From: Physcomitrium patens
Taxonomy: Eukaryota; Streptophyta; Bryopsida; Funariales; Funariaceae
Direction of reading: 5' to 3'
DNA length: 64,000 nucleotides
Assembly: GCF_000002425.4 (NCBI RefSeq)
Contig: NC_037267.1
Location: forward strand, 4,486,042 to 4,550,041
The notes below the pieces were generated by a model. It was not told where the DNA came from. It made no database searches and was given only the letters and a program-made list of their open reading frames with translations. Shown piece after piece: positions 36,269 through 46,797 of this stretch. The translations under genes were made by a program, and so were the position numbers. The stretch's first letter is position 1. Every line of letters begins with the position of its first letter.

Positions 36269-36409
36269 TTCAGAGGAGAATACTCCGCAACCTCTAAAAC
36301 GCCTTAAGACTCCAAGATGAGGGGTAATCCACTCTCTCCAAGAAGAATAAGGCTCCAATATTGAGAAAGAAGAGATATCAGTTTAGAGGAGGGTAATCCG
36401 CAACCTCTA
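36269..36409 (-). promoter_or_regulatory. B1 leader: two copies of a conserved hairpin
   Basis: Two inverted repeats of the form (t)ttagagg ... cctctaa(a) lie at 36269-36298 and 36380-36409, each with about 14 nt in the loop. They belong to an imperfect ~110-bp direct repeat in the leader that also carries the sense-strand word agagtggattacccctc. The position between primer site and gag suits packaging, dimerisation or translation control; the role is inferred only. Confidence 0.65.
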
Positions 36410-36466
36410 AAACACTAGCACACCTTCAAGAAGAGGGGTAATCCACTCTCTAACAAGAAGGAACTA

Positions 36467-36478
36467 GCTCTGATACCA
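36467..36478 (-). promoter_or_regulatory. B1 iMet-type tRNA site, displaced 23 nt from the LTR
   Basis: The minus strand reads TGGTATCAGAGC exactly, the plant initiator-Met primer site. It lies 23 nt from the LTR edge (36502) instead of the usual 0-5 nt. The intervening bases hold the self-complementary 11-mer. Confidence 0.8.
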
Positions 36479-36488
36479 GTGAAAATGC

Positions 36489-36499
36489 AGTCTCGACAA
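36489..36499 (-). promoter_or_regulatory. B1 candidate self-priming site
   Basis: On the minus strand TTGTCGAGACT lies 2 nt inside the LTR edge. It is the exact reverse complement of AGTCTCGACAA (minus strand, 36637 down to 36627), which starts 32 nt downstream of the first T of TATATATA. If transcription starts there, the first 11 nt of the RNA pair with this site, as in Tf1. Confidence 0.6.
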
Positions 36500-36501
36500 A
36501 C

Positions 36502-36923
36502 TGTCACGGACACAAAATACAAACTTGAAATCTAACAAGAAGTTCAAGAAGAAGTGGCAAAACTAGATTAAACAGATGAGTACAAGAACAACACCAGAAA
36601 GGTGAGCTAGAACTCCAAGAGATGTGTTGTCGAGACTAAAGAACCCTTCAGCCTCGACTCCTATATATACTACTGAATAGGAAGCTTCTCGAGCTACTTC
36701 CGCTAACTAGGACGCTTCTCCAACAACTTCTACTAATTAGGAAACTTCTCGAGCAACTTCCTAGAATCTATCAGAATATTCTAGAACCTTCTAAGAATAT
36801 TCTAGAATCTTCTAAGAGAATCTTTAGGGAATATTCTAAGAATCTTCTAGAACCTACTAAAGGAATCTTTAGAGAATATTCTAGAAGAATATTCGAAGAA
36901 TCTTTCAATGTATGTCCATGACA
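36502..36923 (-). repeat. B1 5' LTR, 422 bp
   Basis: On the plus strand it runs from TGTCACGG to CATGACA. Reading on the minus strand: heat-shock-type GAA/TTC array (36900 to 36774), TATATATA (36669 to 36662), predicted RNA start at 36637, then the region shared with the 3' LTR. It is longer than the 297-bp B2 LTRs because of the larger array. Confidence 0.92.
36774..36900 (-). promoter_or_regulatory. heat-shock-element array in B1 5' LTR
   Basis: Perfect GAAnnTTCnnGAAnnTTC blocks occur at 36774-36791 and 36795-36812. Further alternating GAA/TTC units lie at 36829-36852 and 36874-36900. This is the canonical HSF-binding arrangement, 105-240 bp upstream of the TATA box on the coding strand of the LTR. 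The motif is symmetric, so strand is nominal. Confidence 0.75.
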
Positions 36924-38151
36924 ATAAAGGATAATATGTGGTTTAGAAGTTCAACAAAAGATTATTAAAGAATTTCATGAAAATTTATGGGCAGGGCATC
37001 GAGGTATTTGGGCAACATTCACTAAGTTAAAGGAAAAATATTGGTGGAAGGAAATGTACAAAGACATAGCAAAATTTGTAGAATCTTGTGAGAATTGCCA
37101 AGTATATTCAAATATTCGACATCCAGATGGATTACATCCAACATACCCTTTGGCTTTACATTACAAATGGATGGTGGATTTAGTGGCAATGCCTATGGGA
37201 CTTGGACAAATGAAGTATTTGGTACTTGCACGAGAAGATTTATCAAATATGGTTGAAGGACGAGTATTAAGAACAAACGATACTAAAGGTGTTTGTCGAT
37301 TTCTATTAGAAGAAGTTATTTGTTGCTATGGTTGTATTAGAAAAATTACAACAGATAGAGGTGAATTGGATGCAAAGGAAGCACGAGAATTCTTTAATAG
37401 GATAGAAATTAAACTTTCTTTAACAACTGCATATAATCCAGAAGGTAATGGTAAAAGTGAGCGTGGGCATTCACCTATTGTTAAGGCATTAGTAAAGACA
37501 TGCAATGAAAAAACACATGAATGGCCTAGACTACTACCATTTGCACTATGGACAGATTGTACAACTCATAGTTTGGTAACAGGTTATATACCTTCTGAAT
37601 TAGTATATGGTCAAAAAACAGTAATGCCAACAAAAGATGTAGTACCTACATGGGATATTTTGCCTTGGAAGAATGATCTCAACAGAGAAGAACTTTTAGT
37701 ATTACAGATTCAGCAACTAGAAAGAAGACCCAACGATATTGAAATAGCAATAAAAAAATTGAAAGAAGCAAGAGAAAAGAATAAAGAAAGATTTGATAAA
37801 AAACATCGATTACGACCCAAGGCTATTGAAGATGTTGATTGGGTATTAGTTTATGATAGTAGCTTAGACAATCAACCTAGCACTATGAAGAAGTTTGCAA
37901 AGAGATGGTTTGGACCTTATATTGTCAAAAGGGCACACAACAATGGAACATATTCATTACAAGAACTTGATGGTACAGAATTGAAGGTACCCATAGCAGG
38001 CAAACGAATCAAGTTATTTAAACAAAGAGATGAAGGCATTTATTTTGATGAAGAACAAACTCAAATACAAGATATTGAGATTGGAATAGAAGAGCATATT
38101 GAAGATCAAGAATTGTACCAAGATGAAGAACATTCTACATCAACATATTGA
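36924..38151 (+). pseudogene. C1 integrase
   Basis: Together with the short stretch before B1 it is the integrase of C1. From 37054 a long open frame carries the zinc-finger end (ESCENCQVY), core motifs D (MVDLVAMP), D (TTDRGELD) and E (NPEGNGKSERGH), then a C-terminal region with RWFGPYIVKR and an acidic tail. No chromodomain is seen, unlike A and B. A purine tract and the 3' LTR follow. Confidence 0.82.
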
Positions 38152-38186
38152 AGAATCGTTGGCGCATGCCGGAGGATGCACAGATT

Positions 38187-38199
38187 AAGGGGGAGTGGA
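38187..38199 (+). promoter_or_regulatory. C1 polypurine tract
   Basis: aagggggagtgga abuts the 3' LTR start TGTCATG at 38200. This is the usual plus-strand primer tract. Confidence 0.85.
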
Positions 38200-40099
38200 T
38201 GTCATGATGTAACATGATTAATAGGTAAAAGAGTGTAGAGATTATTATAATTTAAGAGATCTTAGTTTAAAGTATTAGAACAAATTATCTTAGAAATATA
38301 GTTAATAGCCAAAGGGGTAGAAAAATTAAAAGATACCAATGTTGCCTTTTAGAAAGGTGACTTCTACTTACTTTGTAGTACCATAAGTAAGGCAAATCAA
38401 AGTAAATTGGGAAAATAAATGATATAGAAATCTTTAGAAGAAAGTTAAGAATAAATTCTAGAAAAAATTTACTTAGAAAAACTAGATATTGATACCCGGA
38501 GAGGGCCGGTTGTGAACCAGGGTCGAAATCAGACCCTGAGGCACAAAACTGAGTCTAGACGACGACTCTAGGACTCTTTGGCTAATCGGAGAGTGGAATT
38601 TAAGAGAAGATTGGATAGGGTTTCTATAGGCATTGATTTTGGGTGATTTGGAGTTGATATGAATTTGTAAGAGCTTTGCAAAGTTGAGTTTTTTTGGATG
38701 ACTTGGGTTTTATGAAATAAAATAGGGTTTATGTTTTGAGTGATTTCGAGAGTTTTGTTGCAGATCTATAAGTGAATTTTTTGGGTTCATGGTTATAGTT
38801 GTGTTGAATACATTTTGTGAATTTGAGCTTGATCTAACGGTTGAACTGAGAGATATTGAGGTTTAAGTGAGTTAAGGTCTCAGAAAGTAGAATTTTAGGT
38901 CTAGTGAGAGTTTTTAAGATTTCATGCAATCTACTAGTTGGATTGGAGTAAAACTTGTGTGAGAGGATATTAGACTTGTTTTTCTATGTCTATGAGAAAT
39001 TTGAAACCAATCGAACGGCGCAAAGAAGAGTAATTGGCTCTGGAAGGTTGGCAACAAGATTGGAGAAGGAGGCCGGCTAACACCCGAACACATTTTTGAG
39101 GTATTCGTCAATTTGGTAACTCCGATCCTTTTCAAATTTGTTTTGATTGTTTTGAACTTGAGTTTTAAGAAGTGTGCAAATTTTGAATTGAGATCGACGG
39201 TTTATTCATTAGAAATTGAGGTTTAAATCTGTCATAGGAATTACTAGGATTTGGATTAGGGTTTGGCTAGGGTTCGATTTAGGATTTGGATTAGGGTTTG
39301 GATTAGGGTTTGGATTAGGGTTTGGCTAGGGTTTGGTTTAGGGTTTGGATTAGGATTTGGATTAGGGTTTAGGATTTGATTAGGGTTTGATTTAGGGTTT
39401 GGATTAGGGTTTGGATTAAGGTTTGGTTAGGATTTGATTTAAGGTTTGGTTTAGGGTTTAGGATTTGGATTAGAATTTAGGGTTGGATTAGGATTTGGAT
39501 TAGGGTTTGGATTAGGGTTTAGGATTTGGTTAGGGTTTGATTTAGGATTTGGATTAGAGTTTGATTTAAGGTTTGGTTTAGGGTTTAGGATTTGGATTAG
39601 AGTTTAGTGTTGGATTAGGATTTAGGATTTGGTTAGGGTTTGATTTAGGATTTGGATTAGGATTTGGACTAGGGTTTAGGGTTGGATTAGGATTTGGTTT
39701 AGGGTTTGATTTAGGGTTTAGAATTTGGAATAGGGTTTAATTTAAGATTTGTTTAGGATTTAACTTAGGGTTTAGGAATTATTAGGGTTTAAGATTTAAT
39801 TAGGTTTGGTTTAAAGTTGAGTGAAATTCAATAGGGTTTGAACTAGAATTAAATTAAGGTTGAATTGACATATATTTGAGTAAAATTTGTGATCATTCTA
39901 ATATTTCTTTAAGAATTTTATTGTTTTTTTGAAATTTCTTTGAGTTGTTTTGAATTGGATTACGTTTGTTTACCATTATTATAGTCTAATTAGAGCATTG
40001 TTAGTATTCTATTTAGGATTTTGTTATCGTAATTTCTATTCTTACTTCTACAGCCAGGTGCCGGAAGCATTCTCAAGCAAGACTTCACACATTACAACA
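38200..40099 (+). repeat. C1 3' LTR, 1,900 bp
   Basis: It aligns from end to end with the 5' LTR. About 20 differences in the first ~480 bp, almost all C/T or G/A. The TTAGGGTTTGGA array lies at 39246-39795. It ends TACAACA, then the ctgt target copy. Confidence 0.9.
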
Positions 40100-42424
40100 C
40101 TGTTCCGTTTAGCCATCAGTTTGAGGATGAAAAGCCAAAGGAAGCTTGATATCCACCTTCAGTATCTCAAAGAGAGATCTCCAAAACTTTGATACGAACT
40201 GGGTTCCTCGATCTGATACCATATCATCTGGTAGTCCATGATATCGATACACATTATTGAGAAAGAGCCTTGCTGTGACTTCACTGGACGATGTCTTTTT
40301 GCAAAGGACAAAGTGTGCCATCTTTGTAAGCCGATCTACCACGACAAAGATGCTGTCAAATGAGTTCGATGATGGCAAGTCCGTGATGAAGTCTATGGAA
40401 ATTGAAGACCATGGTCGATATAAAATCGGCAATGGATGTAGGAGTCTATAAGGGCGATGCCGAGGATTCTTGGATCTTGAACAGATGTCGCAGGAGAGGA
40501 CAAAATCTTTCACATCCTTCCACATTTGAGGCCACCAAAAATCTCGAGAAATAAGCTCTAAGGTCTTGTTGAATCCAAAATGTCCCGCAGCTGGAAAATC
40601 GTGGCGAGATTGAAGAACTCGGAGTCGTGCTGGTCCTTTTGGGATATATAACCGCTCCTCAAAGTATAAAAGATCTCCCTCCACCTTGAACTTGTCGTCA
40701 TTGGCACGCTGCTTAATATCAATGGCTACTGAATCTTCAATGGTCACGGCATGTACCTGATTCAGGAAGTCAGCATCAATTGGCACAATAGTAGCACAAA
40801 GCTGAAATTGCTCTCGCTTCAACAATGTCGTACATTGTTGATCAAAAGCTGCTTCTCCAGCCTTTGGTACAAGATACGATCTCCTCGATAAGGCATCAGA
40901 TAGTCCTTGCTGCTTTCCAGATTGATAAGTGATAACAAAATCGAACCTAGATAGCAACATACTCCACCGAGCTTGACGTCGATTTAGAACTCGAGCCGAT
41001 ATGAAATACTCCAAATTCTTGTGATCTTTATATATGGTCACTGAATGTGCAGCTCCTTCAAGAAAGTGATGCCATTCTTGGAAAGAATCCAGTATAGCAA
41101 GAAGTTCCTTATCGTAGATCTCATAATTGATTTCAGTAGCAGAGAACTTTTGAGAATAGAATGCAACCAAATGGAGCTTTTTGTCTTCTCCCATTTATGA
41201 AAGTACAGCTCCCAAAGAAAAATCCAAAGCATCAGTTTCTAAATAAAAGGCCTTTGTAAAGTTTGGATGTACCAAGATTGGAGCCATAGTAAATGCAGTC
41301 TTCAGGGCTTGAAACGCCTTCTCTGCTAGAGGTCCCCATTCCAGCTTATCCTTGCATGTCAATCGAGTGAGAGGAGTAGCAACTTGAGAATAATTCTTGA
41401 TGAAGATCCGATAGAAGTTGGCAAAACCAAGAAAATATTGTACGTCTCTAACCGTCTTCGGAACCTCCTAGGACACGATTGCTTCCACCTTCTTGGGATC
41501 CATCTTCAAGCCTTCCGTAGTCGCAACGAACCTCAAAAATTCCATCTCCATTTGGTGAAATAAATACTTCTCCAACTTGGCATATAGTCCTCCCTCGCGT
41601 AGTTTCTCCAAGACCAAACGAAGGTGCTTTTCATGCTCTTTCTTGTTTTTAGAGAATATTAGAATATCATCGAAGTAAATGAAAACAAAATCGTCAAAGT
41701 GCTCTCGGAAAATATCATTCATCATATGTTGAAAGACCGTTGGAGCATTGGTAAGACCAAAAGGCATGACATTATACTCAAAATGGCCATATCTTGTATG
41801 GAACGCTGTCTTCCACTCATCTCCTTCCTTGATTCGTACGAGGTTGTAAGCTCTCCTTAGATCAATTTTTGTAAAGATCCTTGCACATCCAAGTTGTTAT
41901 AAGAGACTAGAAATCAAGGGTAACGGGTAACGATTCTTCTTTGTTATCTTGTTGAGGCTTCGATAGTCCATGCACGTCTGCAACGAGCCATCTTTCTTCT
42001 TCACAAATAAGATGGGTGCTCCAGTTGACGATTTTGAATGACGAATGAAGTTCTTGGCTACATTCTTATTGATGTACTTCTGTAATTCCACCAACTTCGT
42101 CTGTGATAGATTGTAGATTGGGCCAAAAGACGGTTGTGCTCCTTCCTACAAGTTTATGGCGCAATCATATGGTCGATGTTTTGATAGCATGTTGGCATTC
42201 TTCTTTTGAAATACGTCTTTAAAATCCTTATATTGCTCCAGTATACTTGATGTCGAGATCTTCTCTCCGGTAGTTGGAGTCGCATAAATGACAAATGGTG
42301 TACCTTCCTTGGACGATCTTATAAATGCTCTTGCTCCAATGAATAAGGATTTTTCTATTCGAGGTTTTCTACTAGGCTTGCTCTTGGGTGGTTTTGTGGG
42401 AAAGGTTATCTCCGCAACTTCCAA
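40100..42424 (-). pseudogene. B2 integrase (first part), RNase H and RT
   Basis: It aligns with B1 pol: integrase zinc finger and core at about 40105-40840, RNase H at about 40900-41250, RT at about 41260-42150 with the FDDILIFS box near 41665, and the RT approach up to 42424. The B1 copy is the better guide to the protein. Damaged in several places. Confidence 0.85.
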
Positions 42425-43838
42425 TCTATGGATGGATTATGCTTTTCCAACCAAGAAAGACCAAGAATAACAGGATTTGATGGGGTTCTAATAATATTGA
42501 AAATAATATGACTATTATGGTCCTTAAACGTCACTTCTATAGGTTCTCATTCATGGGTGATACTACCAGACTATAAAGGTCGTTCATCTATAACCTCAAA
42601 GTGAACAAGTTTGGATTTTTGTACTAAAGGGATCTTATGATGCTTTGCAAATTCTTCGTCTAACAAACAAGCAGATGCTCCTGAATCTAATAATGCTAAG
42701 GTTCTCAGTTTTTGAGGGCCAATAAGTAAAGAGATTGTAAAGCAAAGGGTAGGTTGAACGGAAAGAAAGGAACCTAGTTGTTGCGATATTTCACTGTCCA
42801 CCGGCATGGTTCCTATTGTGGCTAGGCATCCTCGTTTTCCTGAATAAACGCGCCCCTAGTCCTGAAAATATGTCGATTTTGCTTCTTGGGGCAGTTTCCA
42901 ACTTTGTGGCCTTCTTCACCACAATACAAGCATAGACCTTCCTCCATATGGCACTTTTTTTCTTCTAGAGTAAGGGATTTGACACGTACCGCAACAATTT
43001 ACATGTCTTTTACCTCTGAATGTGAATTCACGTTGCTTGTCGACATAGTTGGGATGTGGCGAACCATATATTGTCTTGAACGTTGGTCTTGGTAGCGTTG
43101 GAATAAGCGATTATCACACTTCACAGCTTGGCTAAAAGCTTCATTGAGCGTTTGCGGATCAGGAAGAGTTAACAGCAAATCCTTCATATCATCCCTTAAA
43201 CCCCAATAGAATTGACTCATCAACGCTTCTTCATCCCAATTGATGTCGCATGCTAATTGCCTGAAGTTCGATGCATAGACTGATGTAGAGCGCATCCCTT
43301 GTCGTAGTGACTGGATTTTTGTTGTAGCCTATCAAACCTTGTCATGTTCACCAAATGCTTCCGCAAACGCCTCCAAAAAGGTTTCAAAGTTGTTTAGTAT
43401 TGATGATCATTTCTCAAACAAAAGAGCAAACCATGATAGAGCTTGTCCTGTAAGTAAGGTTCCAACAAGCCGAACATGTGACTCCTCCGTTGGATAGTGT
43501 TTGGGCTGTAAAACTATTATCAACCTAATTTGGTTGACGAATCCTCGAAACTTGGAACGTGTACCATCGAACTTGTCCAGAAGGCTAACTTGGGGCTCCT
43601 TATGTTGTAGAACCAAATGTCCTTGTCGAACCTGAGACTAAGTTGCTTCTCCAAGTATTGAAGTTTGAGGCTGGTGCAACTTAAATTGTGCCATCCCAAA
43701 TGCTCCATCATTATGAAGCCTTGCTACGACTCCTTCAATCTCTTCAGTTCTTTGCAATAAAGTAGCAAGGACATTCATGATAGCATCCAACTTGGACTCC
43801 GAACTTTTTGTCATACTAATGTCTTGGCCCCCGGCCAT
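42425..43838 (-). pseudogene. B2 gag and protease
   Basis: Protease (LLDSGASACLLDEEFA, near 42640-42710) and gag with its zinc knuckle (near 42890-42940), INWDEEALMSQFYWGL segment (about 43200) and N-terminal part from about 43838. The order equals B1. Damaged copy. Confidence 0.8.
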
Positions 43839-43882
43839 TCTAAGACAAGGACAGAAATGACTCTACAAGAAGACAATATTGG

Positions 43883-44026
43883 TTTAGAGGAAGGTACTCT
43901 GCAACCTCTAAAATGCCTTAAGAGCTTTAAGAAAAGGGGTAATCCACTCTCTCCAAGAAGAATAAGACTCCAATATTATAACAAAAGAAGTATCAGTTTA
44001 GAGGAGAGTAATCCGCAACCTCTAAA
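43883..44026 (-). promoter_or_regulatory. B2 leader: two copies of the conserved hairpin
   Basis: Perfect 8-bp arms tttagagg / cctctaaa lie at 43883-43912 and 43997-44026, with loops of 14 nt. Spacing and sequence equal those of B1. Confidence 0.7.
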
Positions 44027-44082
44027 ATGCTAGTACACTTCCAAGCAGAGGAGTAATCCTTACTCTAACGAGGAAGAAACTA

Positions 44083-44116
44083 GCTCTGATATCTGAGGTA
44101 AGTGAAGTCTCGACAA
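44083..44116 (-). promoter_or_regulatory. B2 priming region: tRNA-like site plus 11-mer
   Basis: A decayed TGGTATCAGAGC (minus strand, 44083-44094) lies 24 nt from the LTR. TTGTCGAGACT (minus strand, 44106-44116) lies 2 nt from the LTR edge at 44119 and matches the start-site 11-mer of the B2 3' LTR exactly. Confidence 0.6.
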
Positions 44117-44118
44117 AT

Positions 44119-44415
44119 TGTCATGGACTCAGAAATACAGACTCAAGATCTAACAAGAAATTCAAGAAGAACTGGCAAGAAATAGATTAATCAGATGAAT
44201 ACAAGAACAACACCAGAGAGGTGAACTAGAGCTCCAAGAGATATGTTATCGAGACTGAAGAACTCTTCAGCCTCGATTCCAATATATACTCCTATTTAGG
44301 AAGCTTCTCAAGCAACTTCTACTAACTAAGAAGCTTCTAGAAGGTTCTAGAGACTTGCTTCTAGAAGGTTTTAGAAACTTATCTCTAGAAGATTCTAAGG
44401 ACTATGTCCCTAACA
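44119..44415 (-). repeat. B2 5' LTR, 297 bp
   Basis: It runs from TGTCATGG to CTAACA on the plus strand. A heat-shock-type block GAAnnTTCnnGAAnnTTC lies at 44330-44347 with further units to 44395; TATATA at 44283-44288; hairpin atcgag..ctcgat at 44247-44276, where B1 has gtcgag..ctcgac. Confidence 0.9.
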
Positions 44416-46672
44416 AGTGGTCAATTGTCTCAACTTCCTTTTTTGAATTGATTCTTAATTCCAAATTTATGATATTCTTGAAAAATTGAGATAGTTTTCA
44501 AATTTTTCTAGTATAAAATATTTTGCTTGAAGTAATTCCTAAGTTCAATAATTATCTTCTTCAATAATGCTCGCCTTGCAAGACACACTTGCCATCACTT
44601 TCTTCCTATAACTTTGATGAATAAATCATCCTATTGCTAACATAGGCTACTCTATTTTAAATTTTTAGATATTATCAGCTTTTCAAAATCAAAATATCAT
44701 ACTAAGCTTAGTTTCCCATGAGATTCCAACTTATAAGTACCTATTATAGCTACTTATTGTAATGAAGATGAAATTAAATATACAAGACAATAGTTGACTA
44801 AAATATTGGTCCAATTATAGAAGTCAAAGGTGATAAAATATAAATCTTTCAAAAATAGTAATAACAAAAGAAAAATCTTATCAAAGAAATAAATAGAAAT
44901 TAATAATGGAATTCAATTGGACCTTTGCTTCAAGAACACGCTTGTATAATAGAATTTCAATGTTTATTAATATTATCTAAATTTAAAGCTCTCTTATTGT
45001 ACTTGGCACAAGCTTCTTTCACTAAAATTTTTCTTTATTCTTCAACAACTTGCAATGCCTATTCTTTGTAATTTGTAATTGATAAGCAGCAATCACTACA
45101 ACTCAATATCAATCACAATCAATATTAGTGCAAGAAAATTAAAAGATTTTTTAATTTGATTATAAGTTTGTTAAAAAACTATTAGTCAATATCTTAATTA
45201 AAGATTCAAATAGTTGATTTCTACAATATCACTATTGTTGTAGAGAAAATTTACCTCAAGAACGCGCTAGGCTTTTGGTTGTCACTAAATACTCAATCAA
45301 GCTTCTAGATAAAGAAAATACTAAGTCTATACATAAAATTATCCCCATAAGAGAAATTACATCAATACATGACTCTTAAGTACTAAAGATCACTAATAAT
45401 GTAATAAAAATATTATAAAATCTTATATATCCTTAAAGTGAAATTTTTCCAAATTTTAACAATTCATATCTCATAATCAGACTATTCAAACAAATCCAAA
45501 TTTTATTTGAAGTGTTGATATACTTTTAACAACTACCATAATAAATTTCAAGTGTAAATCCATTATGAATCTCGAAATATTACTAAAATTCTAATAGTAG
45601 CTTTAAACCCTTGCTTACATACATCCATATGTAAATTTCTTCATATCTCACAAAATAAGTATTCAAATACCATAATACTTTGATATATAGCTTTTTAACC
45701 TAATAATGCACATTTTTAGGAATTTTAAGCCAAATATTCACTTAAAGACTTAAGATATGGCTTCAACCATTACTATCAACAAAATGACTCACTTACTGCT
45801 TTTGATTACATATGCTGTCTTCAATATTTTATAACTTCTTCATACAAACTCTAAATACAAAAATTCTTTTATAAAAGATGTAGACCTTAAAATCATCCTT
45901 GTTGATACATCTTTTAATTTCCAAAATCTATCATAAAATTCGTATCTTCAAAATAGCAACAATATATCTTAAAAAGATACTTTAATTCAAATGACTATAA
46001 CTTCATCACCCTAACTTCAAATCTTCTAAAATTTGCATACAAATTATAGTCCAAATCCTAAACCTTTCAATTTTTTCTTTTGATTCTCAAATGCTTCTTT
46101 TAAAGTTTCCAAAATCTTTATTATTGTCACAGATAGCCTGCTAAATATCCATTGGATATAGCCTTTAACCAATAGAAATAAAGATCTTTATTTTTAATCT
46201 TCATCCATCCATATCTTACCTTTATCCCTCCAATTAAGCTTCTTGGAGGTTTGGATCTTCATCTTTGAGCCTCAATCTTCTCTTTAAATTTATATTAGAT
46301 ATCTAAATCTTATATATTTTAAATACTATAATCAATATAGGTAAATCTCAAAATAAATTTTCTTACATAAATTATTTTTAAATTAACCTACTAACCACTC
46401 AGAAGTACATCAATACTTATAAATATATAATCTATTTCAATTAATTTTTATATACTATAAATAATCACAATACAACACCATTGTCATATTATATGTCATT
46501 TTATTTGGATATGCACTAGGAATATGGTTGTAGAAGATGGAATTATATTTTATAATTATCCAAAAATCAAATTATGAGAAAATATCCAAAAACCACATTG
46601 ATGTTATTTGGCTGCCAACTTGAAAGTTGATACAAATGTTCTAGCACTGATTTTTCTTTCTCCAACTATTAA
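44416..46672. other. AT-rich region, mostly unassigned
   Basis: No gene is seen. At 45232-45290 the sequence tgttgtag...ctcaagaacgcgct resembles the end of a C-type LTR in reverse, so an old reversed LTR may lie here, but I could not place its other end. The rest is decayed AT-rich DNA with the texture of LTR sequence. Confidence 0.5.
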
Positions 46673-46797
46673 CTTCAATATTATGGAATTAACCTAATTT
46701 TATCTACTTTTATTTAATCACATAGATAATTATTGGTTTACATATATATATCCGTAACATTACCTCTCCTTTAAAAAACATGTTTTACGGGGAGCAA

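Larger units (their letters stand above)
31772..36923 (-). mobile_element. B1: young Ty3/gypsy chromovirus inserted in C1
   Basis: It is flanked by ataaa on both sides (31767-31771, 36924-36928), a perfect 5-bp duplication, and interrupts the C1 integrase. Minus-strand order: 5' LTR (36502-36923), leader, gag, protease, RT, RNase H, integrase, 3' LTR (from 31772). The shared part of the LTRs differs by three G/A changes in about 205 bp (~1.5%, by eye). It is the youngest dated copy here, damaged in a few places but with a long open pol. Confidence 0.92.
23748..40099 (+). mobile_element. C1: Ty3/gypsy element of the FLDDVPIKG lineage, inserted in B2
   Basis: LTRs at 23748-25706 and 38200-40099 flank a gag-protease-RT-RNase H-integrase interior on the plus strand. 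The flanks are ccgt (23744-23747) and ctgt (40100-40103), a 4-bp duplication with one C/T change; B2 codons align on both sides. It is itself interrupted by a lone C-type LTR (29226-30506) and by B1 (31772-36923). The LTRs differ by about 4% in their first ~480 bp (by eye), almost all transitions. Damaged, with several breaks. Confidence 0.88.
22150..44415 (-). mobile_element. B2: Ty3/gypsy chromovirus split by C1
   Basis: Both LTRs are 297 bp (22150-22446 and 44119-44415) and are flanked by ggtgg / agtgg, a 5-bp duplication with one change. Read on the minus strand: 5' LTR, leader, gag, protease, RT, RNase H, integrase (44118-40100), then integrase end, chromodomain and accessory gene (23747-22447), then 3' LTR. 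C1 (23748-40099) interrupts it within integrase. About 20 differences between the LTRs (~7%, by eye), mostly transitions. It is moderately old, with several breaks. Confidence 0.88.
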
